Positions 7,749 to 17,721 of a DNA stretch of 64,000 nt are shown piece after piece. Source of the DNA: Pseudoalteromonas caenipelagi (lineage in GTDB: Bacteria > Pseudomonadota > Gammaproteobacteria > Enterobacterales > Alteromonadaceae). The translations under genes and the position numbers were made by a program. Location of the stretch: assembly GCF_013140855.1 (NCBI RefSeq), contig NZ_JABBPG010000009.1:124001-188000 (forward strand). The letters are read 5' to 3'. Numbering within the stretch: position 1 is the stretch's first letter; each line of letters begins with the position of its first letter. The notes under the pieces were generated by a model, which saw nothing but the letters and a program-made list of their open reading frames with translations, made no database searches and was not told the DNA's origin.

Positions 7749-10421
7749 TTAATTACAACGTAGTGCAATTTTGGGATAGGAAGGAGAAAACACCTTATTT
7801 ACATAGCTAATTAGCTGCTCTTTTTGTAAGGAGTCGAGCTGCTTAACTAACCTTTTTTGCATGTTAAATTGGTGGTCATCATTGGTAATTGCTATCCAAA
7901 ATCGCTGTGCTCGTAACCGTAAGTTTTTATCTTTTTCTGCAATTTGCAAGCGCAGTGCTCGTTTGGCATCACGCCAAGCTTCATCATCAAGTGAGTCAAG
8001 TTCACTGATGAATTGCGTGATAAACAAGTCATGTTTTTTCTGAAGCTGCTCAGCATCCACATTAGGTGATTGGATATAAAATGCAACACCAGCTCTGGTA
8101 TTGAAAGGTGCATAGCCTGCACCTACCAAATAGCCCAGCTGTTGCTGAGTACGCAGTGTTTCGAAATATTGATTGCTAACGAGTTGGTTGAGAGTCATTA
8201 GCGCTACCTTTTCAAAGACATCTTCTGTTTGTGCTTGAATATAGTAAACCAATGCATGCTCACAGTTCGGTTTGTCAATGCAATGTTCTTGGTAATTATT
8301 TAATACCACCAGCGGTCGTTTTAAGTCTTCTAGTATTTCGCTATTAGTAAACAGTTTACGTAGCTGTTTTTGCATGTTGTGCGCGTGTTCTTGTTGCCAG
8401 TTACCGTGCAAAAAAGCCTTGATATGAATTGAATCAAAAAACTGACTTCGGAACTGGCAAAACTCATTGAAACTTATGTTTTTCAGTGCTTTTGCTAAAG
8501 CCATTGGTTCTGGGTTCCATGGCATCAGTTTGGCACCTAGTACGCTGAAAAGCTCACTGACCGGTTTATTGTGGTTATGGTTCTTCCAATGTCTAATTAG
8601 CTGCTTTTTGTACTCTGCAAAACGAGGCGCGCTAATGACTGCCTTGAGCATATGTTCAAGTAATTGAAGCGCTAAAGTTATTTGATTTCCTGACAGCCCA
8701 GCAGTGTGCAGGGTGAGTCCGCCTTGGTGTGAGTTTATGTGGTAATTAAGCCCCGCAAGTTCAGCTGGGTAATATTGTTCAGCCATGCTGTCCATTAATA
8801 AATCCGCAAATAAGCGAGTCATTGCCATATGCTTAGTATTTTTTATGCTCAGCAAAGAATCAATTTCTATGTAGAAATGGCCTTTGGTGACACGAAAAGT
8901 GGCGTCTTGTTTAAACCAAAAAGCAAAGCCTGGCTTATCTTTAAGTAAATCGGGGATTTGGCTTTGTTGTGTAACATCATATAGTTCGTTTTCAACTTGC
9001 AGATAGGGGTTGACCTTGGGCAATAGCATTTCAGGCAGCGGCGTATCAATATTATCTAATGCATTTAGCCACTCGTTACTCAGTTGTTCAACTTGATAAG
9101 GGGTGTGATACCACTTTGCCTTTAGTTGGGCTTCAACATCAGGGTGAATGAGTACGATACGCATATTTTGAGGGGTTAAATAGCCGCATAGGCGAGTATG
9201 TAAAGCTTCATCAAAGCCTTGCATTATATAATCACCGTATAAATAGTCTTCACTTTCATAGTGGTGCATATTTACACTGATGGTGCTAACCCACTCTAAT
9301 AAGCGACTTGGTTCTTGGTTATTAAAAGCGATATCCAATAAGGTTTTTTTATCTTTATAAAGTTGTGGTAAAGATGCTGTGTTTGACTTAATTAAGGCGA
9401 TATATTCAAACAGCATTTCAACAATGTCTTCATAATAGTCTATGCCTTCATCGGTTAACGCAAAACTGATGTTGAAGTCTTTAAAATTACTACCACTGAT
9501 CCCACCACCTGCGGAGAGTGCATTAATCCACCCTTGTTCTTTTAAAATAGAATAAAGAGACCCTTCGCCTTCGTAACCGAGCAAGTGTGCTAAAAAGCTG
9601 GCGCATTTATGTTTATATAAGTTGTCGATACCATTCATAGCGAAGCTGACAATGAGCTTTTGCATGTGTTTTCTTGGTGCAATGTGCAGCAATAACCCTA
9701 AGTCTTGCTTTCTATAAAGTGGCGCTTGAATTTGCGCTTTGGGTGTTTTTGATCCTTTCACAGCACTAAATAGCTCGCGTGTATGTGTTTCGAGTTCAGC
9801 TAAAGAGTGAGGGCCGGCAACAACGAGGGTCATCCATTGTGCTTGATATTGCTTTTCAAAAAAATCACGTACTTCTTGAGCAATACACAGATCGCGATTT
9901 TCTAAAGTTTCTTTATTACCCACAGAAAATTTGGAAAATGGATGCGATGGGTTAACTGTTTCTTTATGCACTTGATAAATTCGTCTGCCGTCATCTTTTA
10001 CCTTCATTTTAAATTCGGCATCGATGGCATTTCGTTCGTTTTCGGTTTGTGAAACATCTAACAGAGGATCAATAAAAAACTCTGAGAATAACGAGAGTGC
10101 ACTAAAAAATTGTTGTTGAGCACAGTCAAAAAAGTAGCAACTATGCTCAGTGCCAGTCCAAGCATTGCTTTGTCCACCTGATTGACTAATAAATTGTGAA
10201 AAATGACCAGGCTGTGGGTGTTGCTTCGTACCCAAAAATAACATATGTTCTAGAAAATGTGCCATGCCTTGGCGATCTATTGGATCATCGAAGTGGCCGG
10301 CATTAACTGTAAGCGCTGCGGCTGATTTATCGCTCGAATAATCACTAACTAGTAAAACTTGTAGACCATTGTCGAGTTTGAGCTGGTGATATGTGCGATT
10401 ATCATTATTACTAACTTTCAA
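7749..10421 (-). CDS. M16 family zinc metallopeptidase (insulinase/pitrilysin type)
   Basis: An 890-residue protein with the inverted zinc motif HFLEH at residues 55-59 and the downstream ligand region NERNAIDAEFK near residue 130. The length and the two-halved layout fit M16A enzymes (protease III, insulysin), which degrade small peptides inside a closing chamber. There is no signal peptide, unlike E. coli PtrA, so the enzyme is predicted cytoplasmic. The C-terminal half contains the typical QQQLGYLVGAGY stretch. Monocistronic; divergent from sixA. Confidence 0.9.
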   Translation of the reverse strand: MKVSNNDNRTYHQLKLDNGLQVLLVSDYSSDKSAAALTVNAGHFDDPIDRQGMAHFLEHMLFLGTKQHPQPGHFSQFISQSGGQSNAWTGTEHSCYFFDCAQQQFFSALSLFSEFFIDPLLDVSQTENERNAIDAEFKMKVKDDGRRIYQVHKETVNPSHPFSKFSVGNKETLENRDLCIAQEVRDFFEKQYQAQWMTLVVAGPHSLAELETHTRELFSAVKGSKTPKAQIQAPLYRKQDLGLLLHIAPRKHMQKLIVSFAMNGIDNLYKHKCASFLAHLLGYEGEGSLYSILKEQGWINALSAGGGISGSNFKDFNISFALTDEGIDYYEDIVEMLFEYIALIKSNTASLPQLYKDKKTLLDIAFNNQEPSRLLEWVSTISVNMHHYESEDYLYGDYIMQGFDEALHTRLCGYLTPQNMRIVLIHPDVEAQLKAKWYHTPYQVEQLSNEWLNALDNIDTPLPEMLLPKVNPYLQVENELYDVTQQSQIPDLLKDKPGFAFWFKQDATFRVTKGHFYIEIDSLLSIKNTKHMAMTRLFADLLMDSMAEQYYPAELAGLNYHINSHQGGLTLHTAGLSGNQITLALQLLEHMLKAVISAPRFAEYKKQLIRHWKNHNHNKPVSELFSVLGAKLMPWNPEPMALAKALKNISFNEFCQFRSQFFDSIHIKAFLHGNWQQEHAHNMQKQLRKLFTNSEILEDLKRPLVVLNNYQEHCIDKPNCEHALVYYIQAQTEDVFEKVALMTLNQLVSNQYFETLRTQQQLGYLVGAGYAPFNTRAGVAFYIQSPNVDAEQLQKKHDLFITQFISELDSLDDEAWRDAKRALRLQIAEKDKNLRLRAQRFWIAITNDDHQFNMQKRLVKQLDSLQKEQLISYVNKVFSPSYPKIALRCN

Positions 10422-10588
10422 ATTGTTGCCGCCGATATAGAAAATGTGAGCAAAGAGACAATAAGTGAACTATCTATATGGTGCCACTTTACTTTAAGTT
10501 TAAGAGTCGTTTGTTTTAATATAGCGAACAAACACGGTAATTAGCTACTGGTTATCTGGCAAATTTAACAAGAATATTCGAGAGTGCG

Positions 10589-11056
10589 ATGAAAACTATT
10601 CTAATTATGCGTCATGGCGAAGCAGCACCAGTGAAGGTAAATGATGAATCGCGACCACTTACTGGCCGAGGCGTTAACCAGGCGAAAGAGATGGCGTGGT
10701 GGTTAAAGGGGCATTACAAACCACAAGCGCTGTTGGTAAGTCCGTATACAAGAGCACAGCAAACGGCACAACAGGTGCTAGCCATTAACGATGTGACGTA
10801 TGTAGAAATATGCAAGGATATTGTCCCAACTGGCAACGCCGCATTTGCGATTGATTACCTTGAAACCTTAATTAGCCTAAATACAGAGTTAGATGTATGG
10901 CTTATCGTTGCTCATATGCCCATAGTGAGCTATTTGGTTGAGCAACTGTGTCCAGAGCAGTTGCCGATTTTTAACACGGCAGCTGTTGCTGTCATTGAAT
11001 ACGACGAAGTTACGCAAAAAGGGGATTTTAAGAGCATGAATTCTCCGTCTCTATAG
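10589..11056 (+). CDS. sixA: Phosphohistidine phosphatase SixA
   Basis: A 155-residue histidine-phosphatase-superfamily protein. The catalytic RHG motif occurs at residues 8-10 (IMRHGEAAP), followed by LTGRG and SPYTRAQQTA, and the second catalytic His in LIVAHMPIVS near residue 112. The short length fits SixA, which removes phosphate from the HPt domains of hybrid kinases and of the nitrogen-type PTS. ATG at 10589 is preceded by GAGAG. Confidence 0.87.
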   Translation: MKTILIMRHGEAAPVKVNDESRPLTGRGVNQAKEMAWWLKGHYKPQALLVSPYTRAQQTAQQVLAINDVTYVEICKDIVPTGNAAFAIDYLETLISLNTELDVWLIVAHMPIVSYLVEQLCPEQLPIFNTAAVAVIEYDEVTQKGDFKSMNSPSL

Positions 11057-11468
11057 TCATATTGTGCTTGAAGTTTACTGAGTTTTTACTCTGTCTCTAA
11101 ATTGTTAACGGTTAGATTTCAAAAGTAGGAACACGGAACCGACGCCAAACATCGCGGTTGCTTTGATGCAAGGACATATGTCCGCACTGGTGGCTTTTTT
11201 TGTTGCTAAAAGCTGTAAACGTCCGGCTTCTTGTTGCTAAAAATTCAAAAAACACTATTTTTTGTTGTTGGCTTGGCAGTAATATTTTAATTTGCTGCTA
11301 TAATGTGGGCGTCACGTTCAGCCTTGCAGGTTCGCTTTGCACTCTCGGTTGCAAGGTCCGCGTAAAATAATTTACAAACGCGAAAAATTGAACGTACCAC
11401 GCCAAGGTGATACGGCGACCATACTACCGTTGAACAAAAAGAGTGCATATAAAAGGTTAAATCCCAAC
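11057..11468 (+). other. 412-base leader and promoter region of the TonB receptor gene
   Basis: No coding frame is convincing here. An extended -10 promoter, TG-C-TATAAT, lies at 11296-11304, predicting an untranslated leader of about 155 bases. The leader has an inverted repeat CCTTGCA...TGCAAGG (about 11324-11360). Upstream, the string GTTGCTAAAA occurs twice about 35 bases apart. I see no good Fur box. Confidence 0.4.
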
Positions 11469-13769
11469 ATGAAAGCAATGAAAAGATCTACGTTAGCTAC
11501 TTTAATCAATGCAACGTTGTTCTCTGCTGTAGCAGGTACTTCATTTTCTACTCTCGCCGCTGAACAAACCCCTGATGCGAAAAACAACCAACTAGAAGTG
11601 ATTCAGATTACTGCGCGTAAGCGTGTTGAAAACGCACAGGAAGTTCCGGTAAGTGTATCTGCGCTGCAAGGTGACAATCTTGATGCATATAGCTCTGCGG
11701 GTATGGATATTCGCTTTATGAATGCGAAAATTCCGAGCTTATCTGTAGAGTCTTCTTTTGGCCGTACATTTCCGCGCTTTTATGTTCGTGGACTTGGTAA
11801 CACCGATTTTGATTTAAATGCCTCTCAGCCGGTATCACTGGTAGTTGATGAAGTTGTTCAAGAAAACCCGATTCTAAAAGGTTTCCCTGTATTTGATATC
11901 GCTCGTATTGAAGTACTTCGTGGTCCACAGGGAACACTATTCGGTCGTAATACTCCGGCAGGTCTTGTGAAGTTTGATTCAGTTAAGCCAAGCCAATCGT
12001 TTGATGCTTACGGTGCTGTTTCTTACGGTAGTAAAGGTGCTGTTGACTTTGAAGGTGCTGCGGGTACTGGTTTAACTGATCGCTTATCTGCGCGTGTCTC
12101 TGTACTTTGGCAAGATAAAGAAGATTACATCGATGTTAAAGCGCCTGGATTTGAAAAAGAAGATTCACTCGGTGGCTATGATGAAAAAGCAGCACGAATT
12201 CAATTCTTGTACGAAGGTGAGGATTTCACTGGTCTATTAAATTACCATGTGCGTGATTTAGACGGTCGCCCGATTGCTTTTCGTGCCAACTTAATCGAAA
12301 AGGGCAGCAACAATATCAACCCGATTTACGATAACGATGTTGTTTATCATGATGCCGCTTCTCGCTCTACTCAGCAGGTAGACTCTCAAGGTCTTAACCT
12401 GAAATTAGAGTGGGATTTAGCTGAGCATACTGTTACCTCGATTACCGCTTGGGAAAGTGCAGAAATATACTCTCGCGCGGATGTTGATGGTGGTTATGGT
12501 GCTGCGTTTATTGGTTTCCAAGGTCCTGGTATTATTCCTTTCCCATCAGAAACCGCAGATGCCATTCCTGATCATGATCAGTACACACAAGAGCTGCGTC
12601 TATCAAGCAACTTCTCTGGAGACTTCAATTATCAAGTTGGTGTGTTCTTATTTGAAGAAGATTTAACAATAGAAAGCTTCTCTTACGATACATTAAGTTA
12701 TGATGCTGCTGCGAATAACTATGGCCTGCAAAATGGCTACGCAGTACAAAATCAAGATACCTCAGCTTGGGCTTTGTTCGGCTCATTTGACTTCACTGTA
12801 ACTGACGACCTTAAAATTACAGCAGGTCTTCGTTATTCAGATGATGATAAAGAGTTTTCAGCAAAACGCACTAAGAGCCCTGTGGGTGCTGCAGATCTGT
12901 TAGCCAAGACTGCGAACCCAAGCGACAGCCATGTAAGCTGGGATTTAAGCGCAGCATACAAATACAGCGATGATATTAACTTGTTTGCACGTATCGCTAA
13001 TGGTTTTAGAGCACCAAGTGTTCAAGGTCGTATCTTATTCGGTGATGAAGTAACTGTTGCACAGTCAGAGACGACGAACTCAATTGAAGCGGGTATCAAA
13101 TCAGATGTACTTGATGGTCAAGGTCGTGTAAATGCGACTGTATTCTACTATCAAATGGATGATCAACAGCTTACAGCTGTAGGCGGTGGCGCTAACTTCA
13201 ATCGTTTAGTTAACGCTGATAAAACAACAGGTTATGGTTTTGAGCTAGACACAGAGTGGGTTTTAACTGATGAGTTAAATGCTACTTTCAACTTAAGCTA
13301 TAACAAAACAGAGCTTAAAGATGATGCTCTAGCTGTTGCTATCTGTAGCCAATGTACTGTGACAGACCCTACGTACGAAATCCAAGGAGCTTTTGGTCCT
13401 GAGAAAAGAGCTATTTTAAACGGCAATAGCCTTCCACATGCTCCAGAGTGGATTGCTAACGCGACACTTCGTTATACCAAAGAGTTAGCTGGTGGTGACT
13501 TCTTCGTATATGGCGATATGTCATATCGTAGCGAGATTGATTTCTTCTTGTATAAATCAGTTGAGTTTGAAGGTGAAGCACTTTTTGAAACCGGTATTCG
13601 TACAGGTTACATGTGGACATCGGGTGACAATGAATATGAAGTGTCGGCATTTGTTCGTAACTTATTTGATGAGCAAGTGGTTATTGGCGGCGTAGACTTC
13701 AACAATAACACAGGCATGTTGAATGAAGAGCGTTTCATTGGTGCTGAGTTCAAAGTTCGTTTCTTCTAA
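11469..13769 (+). CDS. TonB-dependent outer-membrane receptor
   Basis: A 766-residue protein from the ATG at 11469, where a proper signal peptide begins (MKAMKRSTLA...FSTLAAEQ). The frame is open further upstream, but that extension is basic and not signal-like. A TonB box-like stretch EVIQITA follows at residues 43-49, then the plug domain with RGLGNTDFD and IEVLRGPQGTLFGRNTPAG (about 156-176), and a long beta-barrel ending in VRFF with the terminal Phe typical of outer-membrane proteins. It imports a ligand such as a siderophore or oligosaccharide using TonB energy; the substrate cannot be assigned. No transport or degradation genes flank it. Confidence 0.93.
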   Translation: MKAMKRSTLATLINATLFSAVAGTSFSTLAAEQTPDAKNNQLEVIQITARKRVENAQEVPVSVSALQGDNLDAYSSAGMDIRFMNAKIPSLSVESSFGRTFPRFYVRGLGNTDFDLNASQPVSLVVDEVVQENPILKGFPVFDIARIEVLRGPQGTLFGRNTPAGLVKFDSVKPSQSFDAYGAVSYGSKGAVDFEGAAGTGLTDRLSARVSVLWQDKEDYIDVKAPGFEKEDSLGGYDEKAARIQFLYEGEDFTGLLNYHVRDLDGRPIAFRANLIEKGSNNINPIYDNDVVYHDAASRSTQQVDSQGLNLKLEWDLAEHTVTSITAWESAEIYSRADVDGGYGAAFIGFQGPGIIPFPSETADAIPDHDQYTQELRLSSNFSGDFNYQVGVFLFEEDLTIESFSYDTLSYDAAANNYGLQNGYAVQNQDTSAWALFGSFDFTVTDDLKITAGLRYSDDDKEFSAKRTKSPVGAADLLAKTANPSDSHVSWDLSAAYKYSDDINLFARIANGFRAPSVQGRILFGDEVTVAQSETTNSIEAGIKSDVLDGQGRVNATVFYYQMDDQQLTAVGGGANFNRLVNADKTTGYGFELDTEWVLTDELNATFNLSYNKTELKDDALAVAICSQCTVTDPTYEIQGAFGPEKRAILNGNSLPHAPEWIANATLRYTKELAGGDFFVYGDMSYRSEIDFFLYKSVEFEGEALFETGIRTGYMWTSGDNEYEVSAFVRNLFDEQVVIGGVDFNNNTGMLNEERFIGAEFKVRFF

Positions 13770-13796
13770 AACAGTCTGAAATGATAATTCATGGTG

Positions 13797-13826
13797 AAAA
13801 AACCCGCGTTTGACGCGGGTTTTTTA
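13797..13826 (+). terminator. Rho-independent terminator of the TonB receptor gene
   Basis: ACCCGCGT (13802-13809) pairs with ACGCGGGT (13813-13820) around a 3-base loop, with A-run and T-run flanks. It lies 27 bases after the stop codon. Confidence 0.9.
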
Positions 13827-13894
13827 TTGCCTGTAATGAAAAGCACAGCGAGAGCTGATAAAGTCATACAAATCATCTAATGAAGAGAATAACT

Positions 13895-14194
13895 ATGTCT
13901 GGATTTTGGAATTATCGCGTGATCTTTTGCGAAGCAACAAAAGATGAAGAAGCGCTTTATCAAATTCATGAGGTTGAATATAACCTAAATGGAAAAGTTA
14001 CCAACTGGTCAGAAACAGGTGCTGCGCCTTTTGGACGCACAATTGACGAGTTGCTTGCGGATACCGAACGTTTAAAATCAGCATTTGAAAAACCGATTTT
14101 GAAAGTTGTTAGAAAGCCAAGAGGCTACGAGCTTGTTGAAGTTGAGAGTGGCTTAGAAGCAAGTGCTGAGCCACCTGCAGGACTAAGCCAATAA
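13895..14194 (+). CDS. Conserved hypothetical cytoplasmic protein
   Basis: A 99-residue acidic protein starting MSGFWNYRVI. ATG at 13895 is favoured by AAGAGA 8-13 bases upstream; an in-frame ATG at 13880 has no ribosome-binding site. It reads FWNYRVIFCEATKDEEALYQIHEVEYNLNG in segments, followed by GRTIDELLADTERLKSAFEKPIL, the kind of small protein often annotated only as hypothetical in gammaproteobacteria. The function is unknown to me. It lies 25 bases upstream of the HAD phosphatase gene on the same strand and probably shares its transcript. Confidence 0.75.
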   Translation: MSGFWNYRVIFCEATKDEEALYQIHEVEYNLNGKVTNWSETGAAPFGRTIDELLADTERLKSAFEKPILKVVRKPRGYELVEVESGLEASAEPPAGLSQ

Positions 14195-14219
14195 TTTAAA
14201 TCTGTTCAAGGAGCGGGTG

Positions 14220-14873
14220 ATGAGTTTACGAGCCATTTTATTTGATTTTGATGGGACCCTAGTGGATTCTGAAGCGCTCCATTTCCAAAGCTGGATGCGA
14301 GTCTTAGCACCTTGGCAAGTGAGCTATGACGAGTTAGCGTTTTGTGATGAGTTTTCAGGTGTACCAACCTTAAAATCCGCTGAAATACTTAATCAGCGAC
14401 ATAAATTGAACACACAAGCACAGCTGCTAGCAGAGCAGAAAAATCGTTTATTTGTTGATGTTGCTGCAACCATGTTACCGAGCCTGATGCCTAACGCGGA
14501 CGAAGTGCTCAAACTAGCAAGTAAGCAATACATTTTGGCTCTAGTAACGGGAAGCACGAGAGAAGAAGCATTACCTGTACTTAAGCACTATGCTCTCGAT
14601 AGTTTGTTTGCTTGTATTGTGTGCAAGGATGATGTTACACATCCAAAACCACACCCCGAACCATATTGTAAAGCGCTTTCACTACTGGGTCTTAAATCGA
14701 GTGAGGCGATAGCAATTGAAGATACGCATACCGGGTTAAGTTCAGCAACATCAGCGGGCTTAAAGACAATCGTTGTACCAAACCATCATTCCAAAGAGCA
14801 AGATTTCTCACAAGCTTCTTATAATGTAGAAAACCTACAAGCTGCTTGGGAGACGCTAAAACAACTCGCATAA
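14220..14873 (+). CDS. HAD-superfamily phosphatase, beta-phosphoglucomutase-like
   Basis: A 217-residue cytoplasmic enzyme with all four HAD motifs: DFDGTLVDS (nucleophile Asp and acid/base Asp) at residues 8-16, the VTGS Ser/Thr motif near 104, the conserved Lys in KDDVTHPKPHPEPY near 140, and IEDTHTGLSSA near 165. The helical cap follows the first motif, as in phosphoglycolate phosphatase and beta-phosphoglucomutase relatives. The substrate is not predictable. GGAG at 14210-14213 supports the ATG at 14220 over the adjoining GTG. Confidence 0.85.
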   Translation: MSLRAILFDFDGTLVDSEALHFQSWMRVLAPWQVSYDELAFCDEFSGVPTLKSAEILNQRHKLNTQAQLLAEQKNRLFVDVAATMLPSLMPNADEVLKLASKQYILALVTGSTREEALPVLKHYALDSLFACIVCKDDVTHPKPHPEPYCKALSLLGLKSSEAIAIEDTHTGLSSATSAGLKTIVVPNHHSKEQDFSQASYNVENLQAAWETLKQLA

Positions 14874-14926
14874 CCTAGCTTTTAGACTACATTTTAAGGT
14901 TCAAGATAAGTGCAAGGAGCCTTAAA

Positions 14927-15763
14927 ATGAAAATATGGATATCGTTTATACTTACCTACCTATGGGTTGTATCGCAAGTTTTTGCGCAACCTCTACCGCG
15001 TATTGAGCTTGCTAATCAATATCACGAAAACATTTTAATTTCAGATTACTTAGTGAGTGAAAAATTTGATGGCGTCAGGGCAATTTGGGATGGTCAATCG
15101 CTGCGGACAAAAGGAGGTCATAAAATAGCGGCACCAGCATGGTTTTTGGCGCCGTTGGGTACATCACCACTTGATGGCGAACTTTGGTCAGGCTATGGGC
15201 AGTTTGCATTTGTAAGCAAAGTAGTACGATCCAAGCAAAGCACTGACGAACAGTGGCGACGTGTACAATACCTCATCTTTGATTCTCCGAACAAGACTCA
15301 AGCATTTGTTGAGCGTTATCAAAGCTATAAAGCCGAAGTGTTGGAAATGGGTGCTGAGCATATCAAAGCAGTAACACAGTGGCAGTTTTATAATAATCAG
15401 CAACTAAATGAATACTACCAGCAGGTACTTTCTCACCAAGGTGAAGGTGTTATGTTGCATCAAAAAAGTGCGTTACATGTTGCTGGGCGTTCAGATAGGG
15501 TTCTAAAGTACAAACCATTTCAAGACGCTGAAGCGGTTGTTGTGGGTTATTCGCCAGGGCGAGGAAAATATACCGGGATGATGGGGGCGCTCAAAGTGGT
15601 AAACGAACAAGGTGTACCGTTTAAAATTGGAACGGGCTTCAGCGATGAGCTTCGTAATAACCCGCCTCCAATTGGTGCTCAAATAACCTATCGACATCAA
15701 GGGTTTACAAAGTATGGAAAACCTCGATTTGCACGCTTTTTAAGAGTGAGGCCGATACTCTAA
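14927..15763 (+). CDS. ATP-dependent DNA ligase with signal peptide (Lig E type)
   Basis: A 278-residue minimal ATP-dependent ligase. Residues 1-20 form a signal peptide (cleavage after VFA), so the enzyme is predicted periplasmic, as described for Lig E proteins of Haemophilus and Neisseria relatives. The adenylation motif KFDGVR (Lys46) is intact; DGELW, GEGVMLH and LKYKP match nucleotidyltransferase motifs III-V, and a short OB-fold follows (about 190-278). No DNA-binding extra domain is present. Its proposed role in other species is sealing nicks in extracellular or incoming DNA. Strong AAGGAG ribosome-binding site; single gene. Confidence 0.88.
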   Translation: MKIWISFILTYLWVVSQVFAQPLPRIELANQYHENILISDYLVSEKFDGVRAIWDGQSLRTKGGHKIAAPAWFLAPLGTSPLDGELWSGYGQFAFVSKVVRSKQSTDEQWRRVQYLIFDSPNKTQAFVERYQSYKAEVLEMGAEHIKAVTQWQFYNNQQLNEYYQQVLSHQGEGVMLHQKSALHVAGRSDRVLKYKPFQDAEAVVVGYSPGRGKYTGMMGALKVVNEQGVPFKIGTGFSDELRNNPPPIGAQITYRHQGFTKYGKPRFARFLRVRPIL

Positions 15764-15893
15764 ATTGGTTAATTATTTGGTATTTAACCTCAATTAGGAA
15801 AATTTGCATATTCAAAGCGGAGGTTATTTAAGTTGAGTTTTTATAATTGGCTATGATAATCTGCGCGACCTTTTTTAGTCGTATGAGGTCGCT

Positions 15894-17261
15894 ATGATTG
15901 TTGGTTTTGATTATGGAAGTTCAAATTGTGCTATAGGTACACTGGCGCATGGGCACCAAGTACAACTCGTTGAGCTGGAAGCTGGCCGTTACTATTTACC
16001 CTCCACACTCTATGCGCAACACAATGCGTTGGTGGTTGATTTTGTGGCAAATAAGCTAAAAGGTAGTGACCTTGCTGAAGCCTATCTGAATGCTCGAGCA
16101 AGTTTACTCAAAGGCGTGCCTGCAATACGCAGAGACCTCGATTTAGGCAGCGGTGAAACAGGCTTGCAAATTGGCACCGCAGCCATTGAAGAATACATCG
16201 ATTTCCCTGAAGAAGGCTATTTTGTTAAGTCACCTAAATCATTCTTTGGTGCAATCGGGCTTAAACCTCAGCAAATTGCTTTTTTTGAAGATATTGCCAG
16301 TGCAATGATCATGCAAATCAAGCAGCGCGCAGAGCAGCAACTTCAACGAACAATCACACATACGGTAATAGGACGCCCAGTAAACTTTCAAGCCGTCGGT
16401 GGTGAACAAAGCAATCAACAGGCCATTAATATTTTGACGACGGCTGCAAAACGGGCTGGGTTCAAAGAGGTGGAGTTTTTATATGAACCACTTGCGGCTG
16501 GGATTGACTATGAATCAAGATTACATGAAGACCAAAAAGTCTTGGTCGTGGATATCGGTGGGGGGACCAGTGATTGCTCCTTTGTACAGATGGGCCCCAG
16601 TTTTCGTGGCCGTAGTGTACGGGATCAAGATTTTTTATCACATACAGGTAAACGCCTTGGTGGCAACGATCTAGATATAGCAATGGCTTATCATAACTTT
16701 ATGCCACTTTGTGGTTTAGATTCTACCCTTAAATCAGGTCTGCCAATGCCAAATCAATTGTATTGGCAGGCGTGTAAAATTAATGATCTTCACTTGCAAA
16801 GCGAGTTTTACTCACAGGCGAATGGCCGCAATCTAAAAGCGATGTTGCGAGATGTGAGTGAACCGAATAAATTAGCCAGATTATTAAAAATCCAACAAAG
16901 TAAATTGAGTCATCAGGTAGTGCGCCAAGGTGAGCTGAGCAAAATCTCATTATCGAGTGATGCTGAGTATATGGCAAAGCTTGATTGTATTGAACCACAG
17001 CTATTTAAGGACGTCACTCATACAGACCTTAAAGAGGCGGTTACTGATAGCTTGAAACAAATATGTGAGCTAGCACAAGATGCGATCACGAGTGCGCAAA
17101 CACAACCGGATGTTATTTATTTAACAGGTGGAAGTGCGCAATCACCACTTTTAAAAGCAGCCCTTAATCAGTCCTTGGGTGATATTCCTATGCTCAACGG
17201 TGACAACTTTGGTAGTGTTACCGCTGGGCTAACTAAGTGGGCACATCAAATCTATAGCTAA
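15894..17261 (+). CDS. yegD: Hsp70-family chaperone-like protein, YegD type
   Basis: A 455-residue protein with the actin/Hsp70 ATPase fold: phosphate-1 motif [14 protein letters not shown] at the N-terminus, [12 protein letters not shown] near residue 217 (phosphate 2) and [12 protein letters not shown] near residue 408 (adenosine motif). There is no DnaK-like substrate-binding domain, as usual for YegD. The insertion between about 270 and 350 is family-specific. It overlaps the convergent mgsA by four bases at the 3' end. The function of YegD remains poorly defined. Confidence 0.85.
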   Translation: MIVGFDYGSSNCAIGTLAHGHQVQLVELEAGRYYLPSTLYAQHNALVVDFVANKLKGSDLAEAYLNARASLLKGVPAIRRDLDLGSGETGLQIGTAAIEEYIDFPEEGYFVKSPKSFFGAIGLKPQQIAFFEDIASAMIMQIKQRAEQQLQRTITHTVIGRPVNFQAVGGEQSNQQAINILTTAAKRAGFKEVEFLYEPLAAGIDYESRLHEDQKVLVVDIGGGTSDCSFVQMGPSFRGRSVRDQDFLSHTGKRLGGNDLDIAMAYHNFMPLCGLDSTLKSGLPMPNQLYWQACKINDLHLQSEFYSQANGRNLKAMLRDVSEPNKLARLLKIQQSKLSHQVVRQGELSKISLSSDAEYMAKLDCIEPQLFKDVTHTDLKEAVTDSLKQICELAQDAITSAQTQPDVIYLTGGSAQSPLLKAALNQSLGDIPMLNGDNFGSVTAGLTKWAHQIYS

Positions 17262-17716
17262 TCAAGCCGAGTAGCCAGATAACCTTGGTAATCTGGCAGG
17301 CTGCGGGTTATTTCTTGCGCCATGCAAGGGGAGCTGATCAGCAAGTCAGCAGTGACTTCATTACATGCAACTGGAATATTCCATACTGCAGCAAGTCTGA
17401 GTAGAGCTTTGACATCGGGATCATGGGGTTGTGATGCCAGCGGGTCCCAGAAAAATATCAACATATGGATCTGGTGTTCGGCAATTTTTGCGCCGATCTG
17501 CTGGTCGCCACCCATCGGACCACTGAGTAGCTTTTCTACGCTTAAGCCAGTCTCTTTTTCTATGACATGTCCAGTAGTACCTGTGGCATAAAGCTTATGA
17601 GTTTGTAGTATCGACTCATGAGCGAGGCACCATTTTTTGAGTGCGGCTTTTTTACCATCATGAGCAACTAGTGCAATGTTTTTAGTAATTGGTAAAGTCT
17701 GTTCAGTCGTTTGCAT
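17258..17716 (-). CDS. mgsA: Methylglyoxal synthase
   Basis: A 152-residue enzyme converting dihydroxyacetone phosphate to methylglyoxal and phosphate, a glycolytic overflow bypass. The motifs [11 protein letters not shown] (residues 16-26), TGTTG (phosphate binding) and [11 protein letters not shown] with catalytic Asp, and [20 protein letters not shown] are all present and the length matches E. coli MgsA. The start at 17716 gives a normal N-terminus. Encoded in the same direction as, and 5 bases beyond the end of, the LysE-type gene. Confidence 0.93.
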   Translation of the reverse strand: MQTTEQTLPITKNIALVAHDGKKAALKKWCLAHESILQTHKLYATGTTGHVIEKETGLSVEKLLSGPMGGDQQIGAKIAEHQIHMLIFFWDPLASQPHDPDVKALLRLAAVWNIPVACNEVTADLLISSPCMAQEITRSLPDYQGYLATRLD

Positions 17717-17721
17717 TGTTC

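Noticed and set aside
11273-11304. TTGGCA as -35 element for the TonB receptor promoter
   Set aside because: The spacing to TATAAT is 20 bases, too long; the extended -10 alone explains the promoter better.
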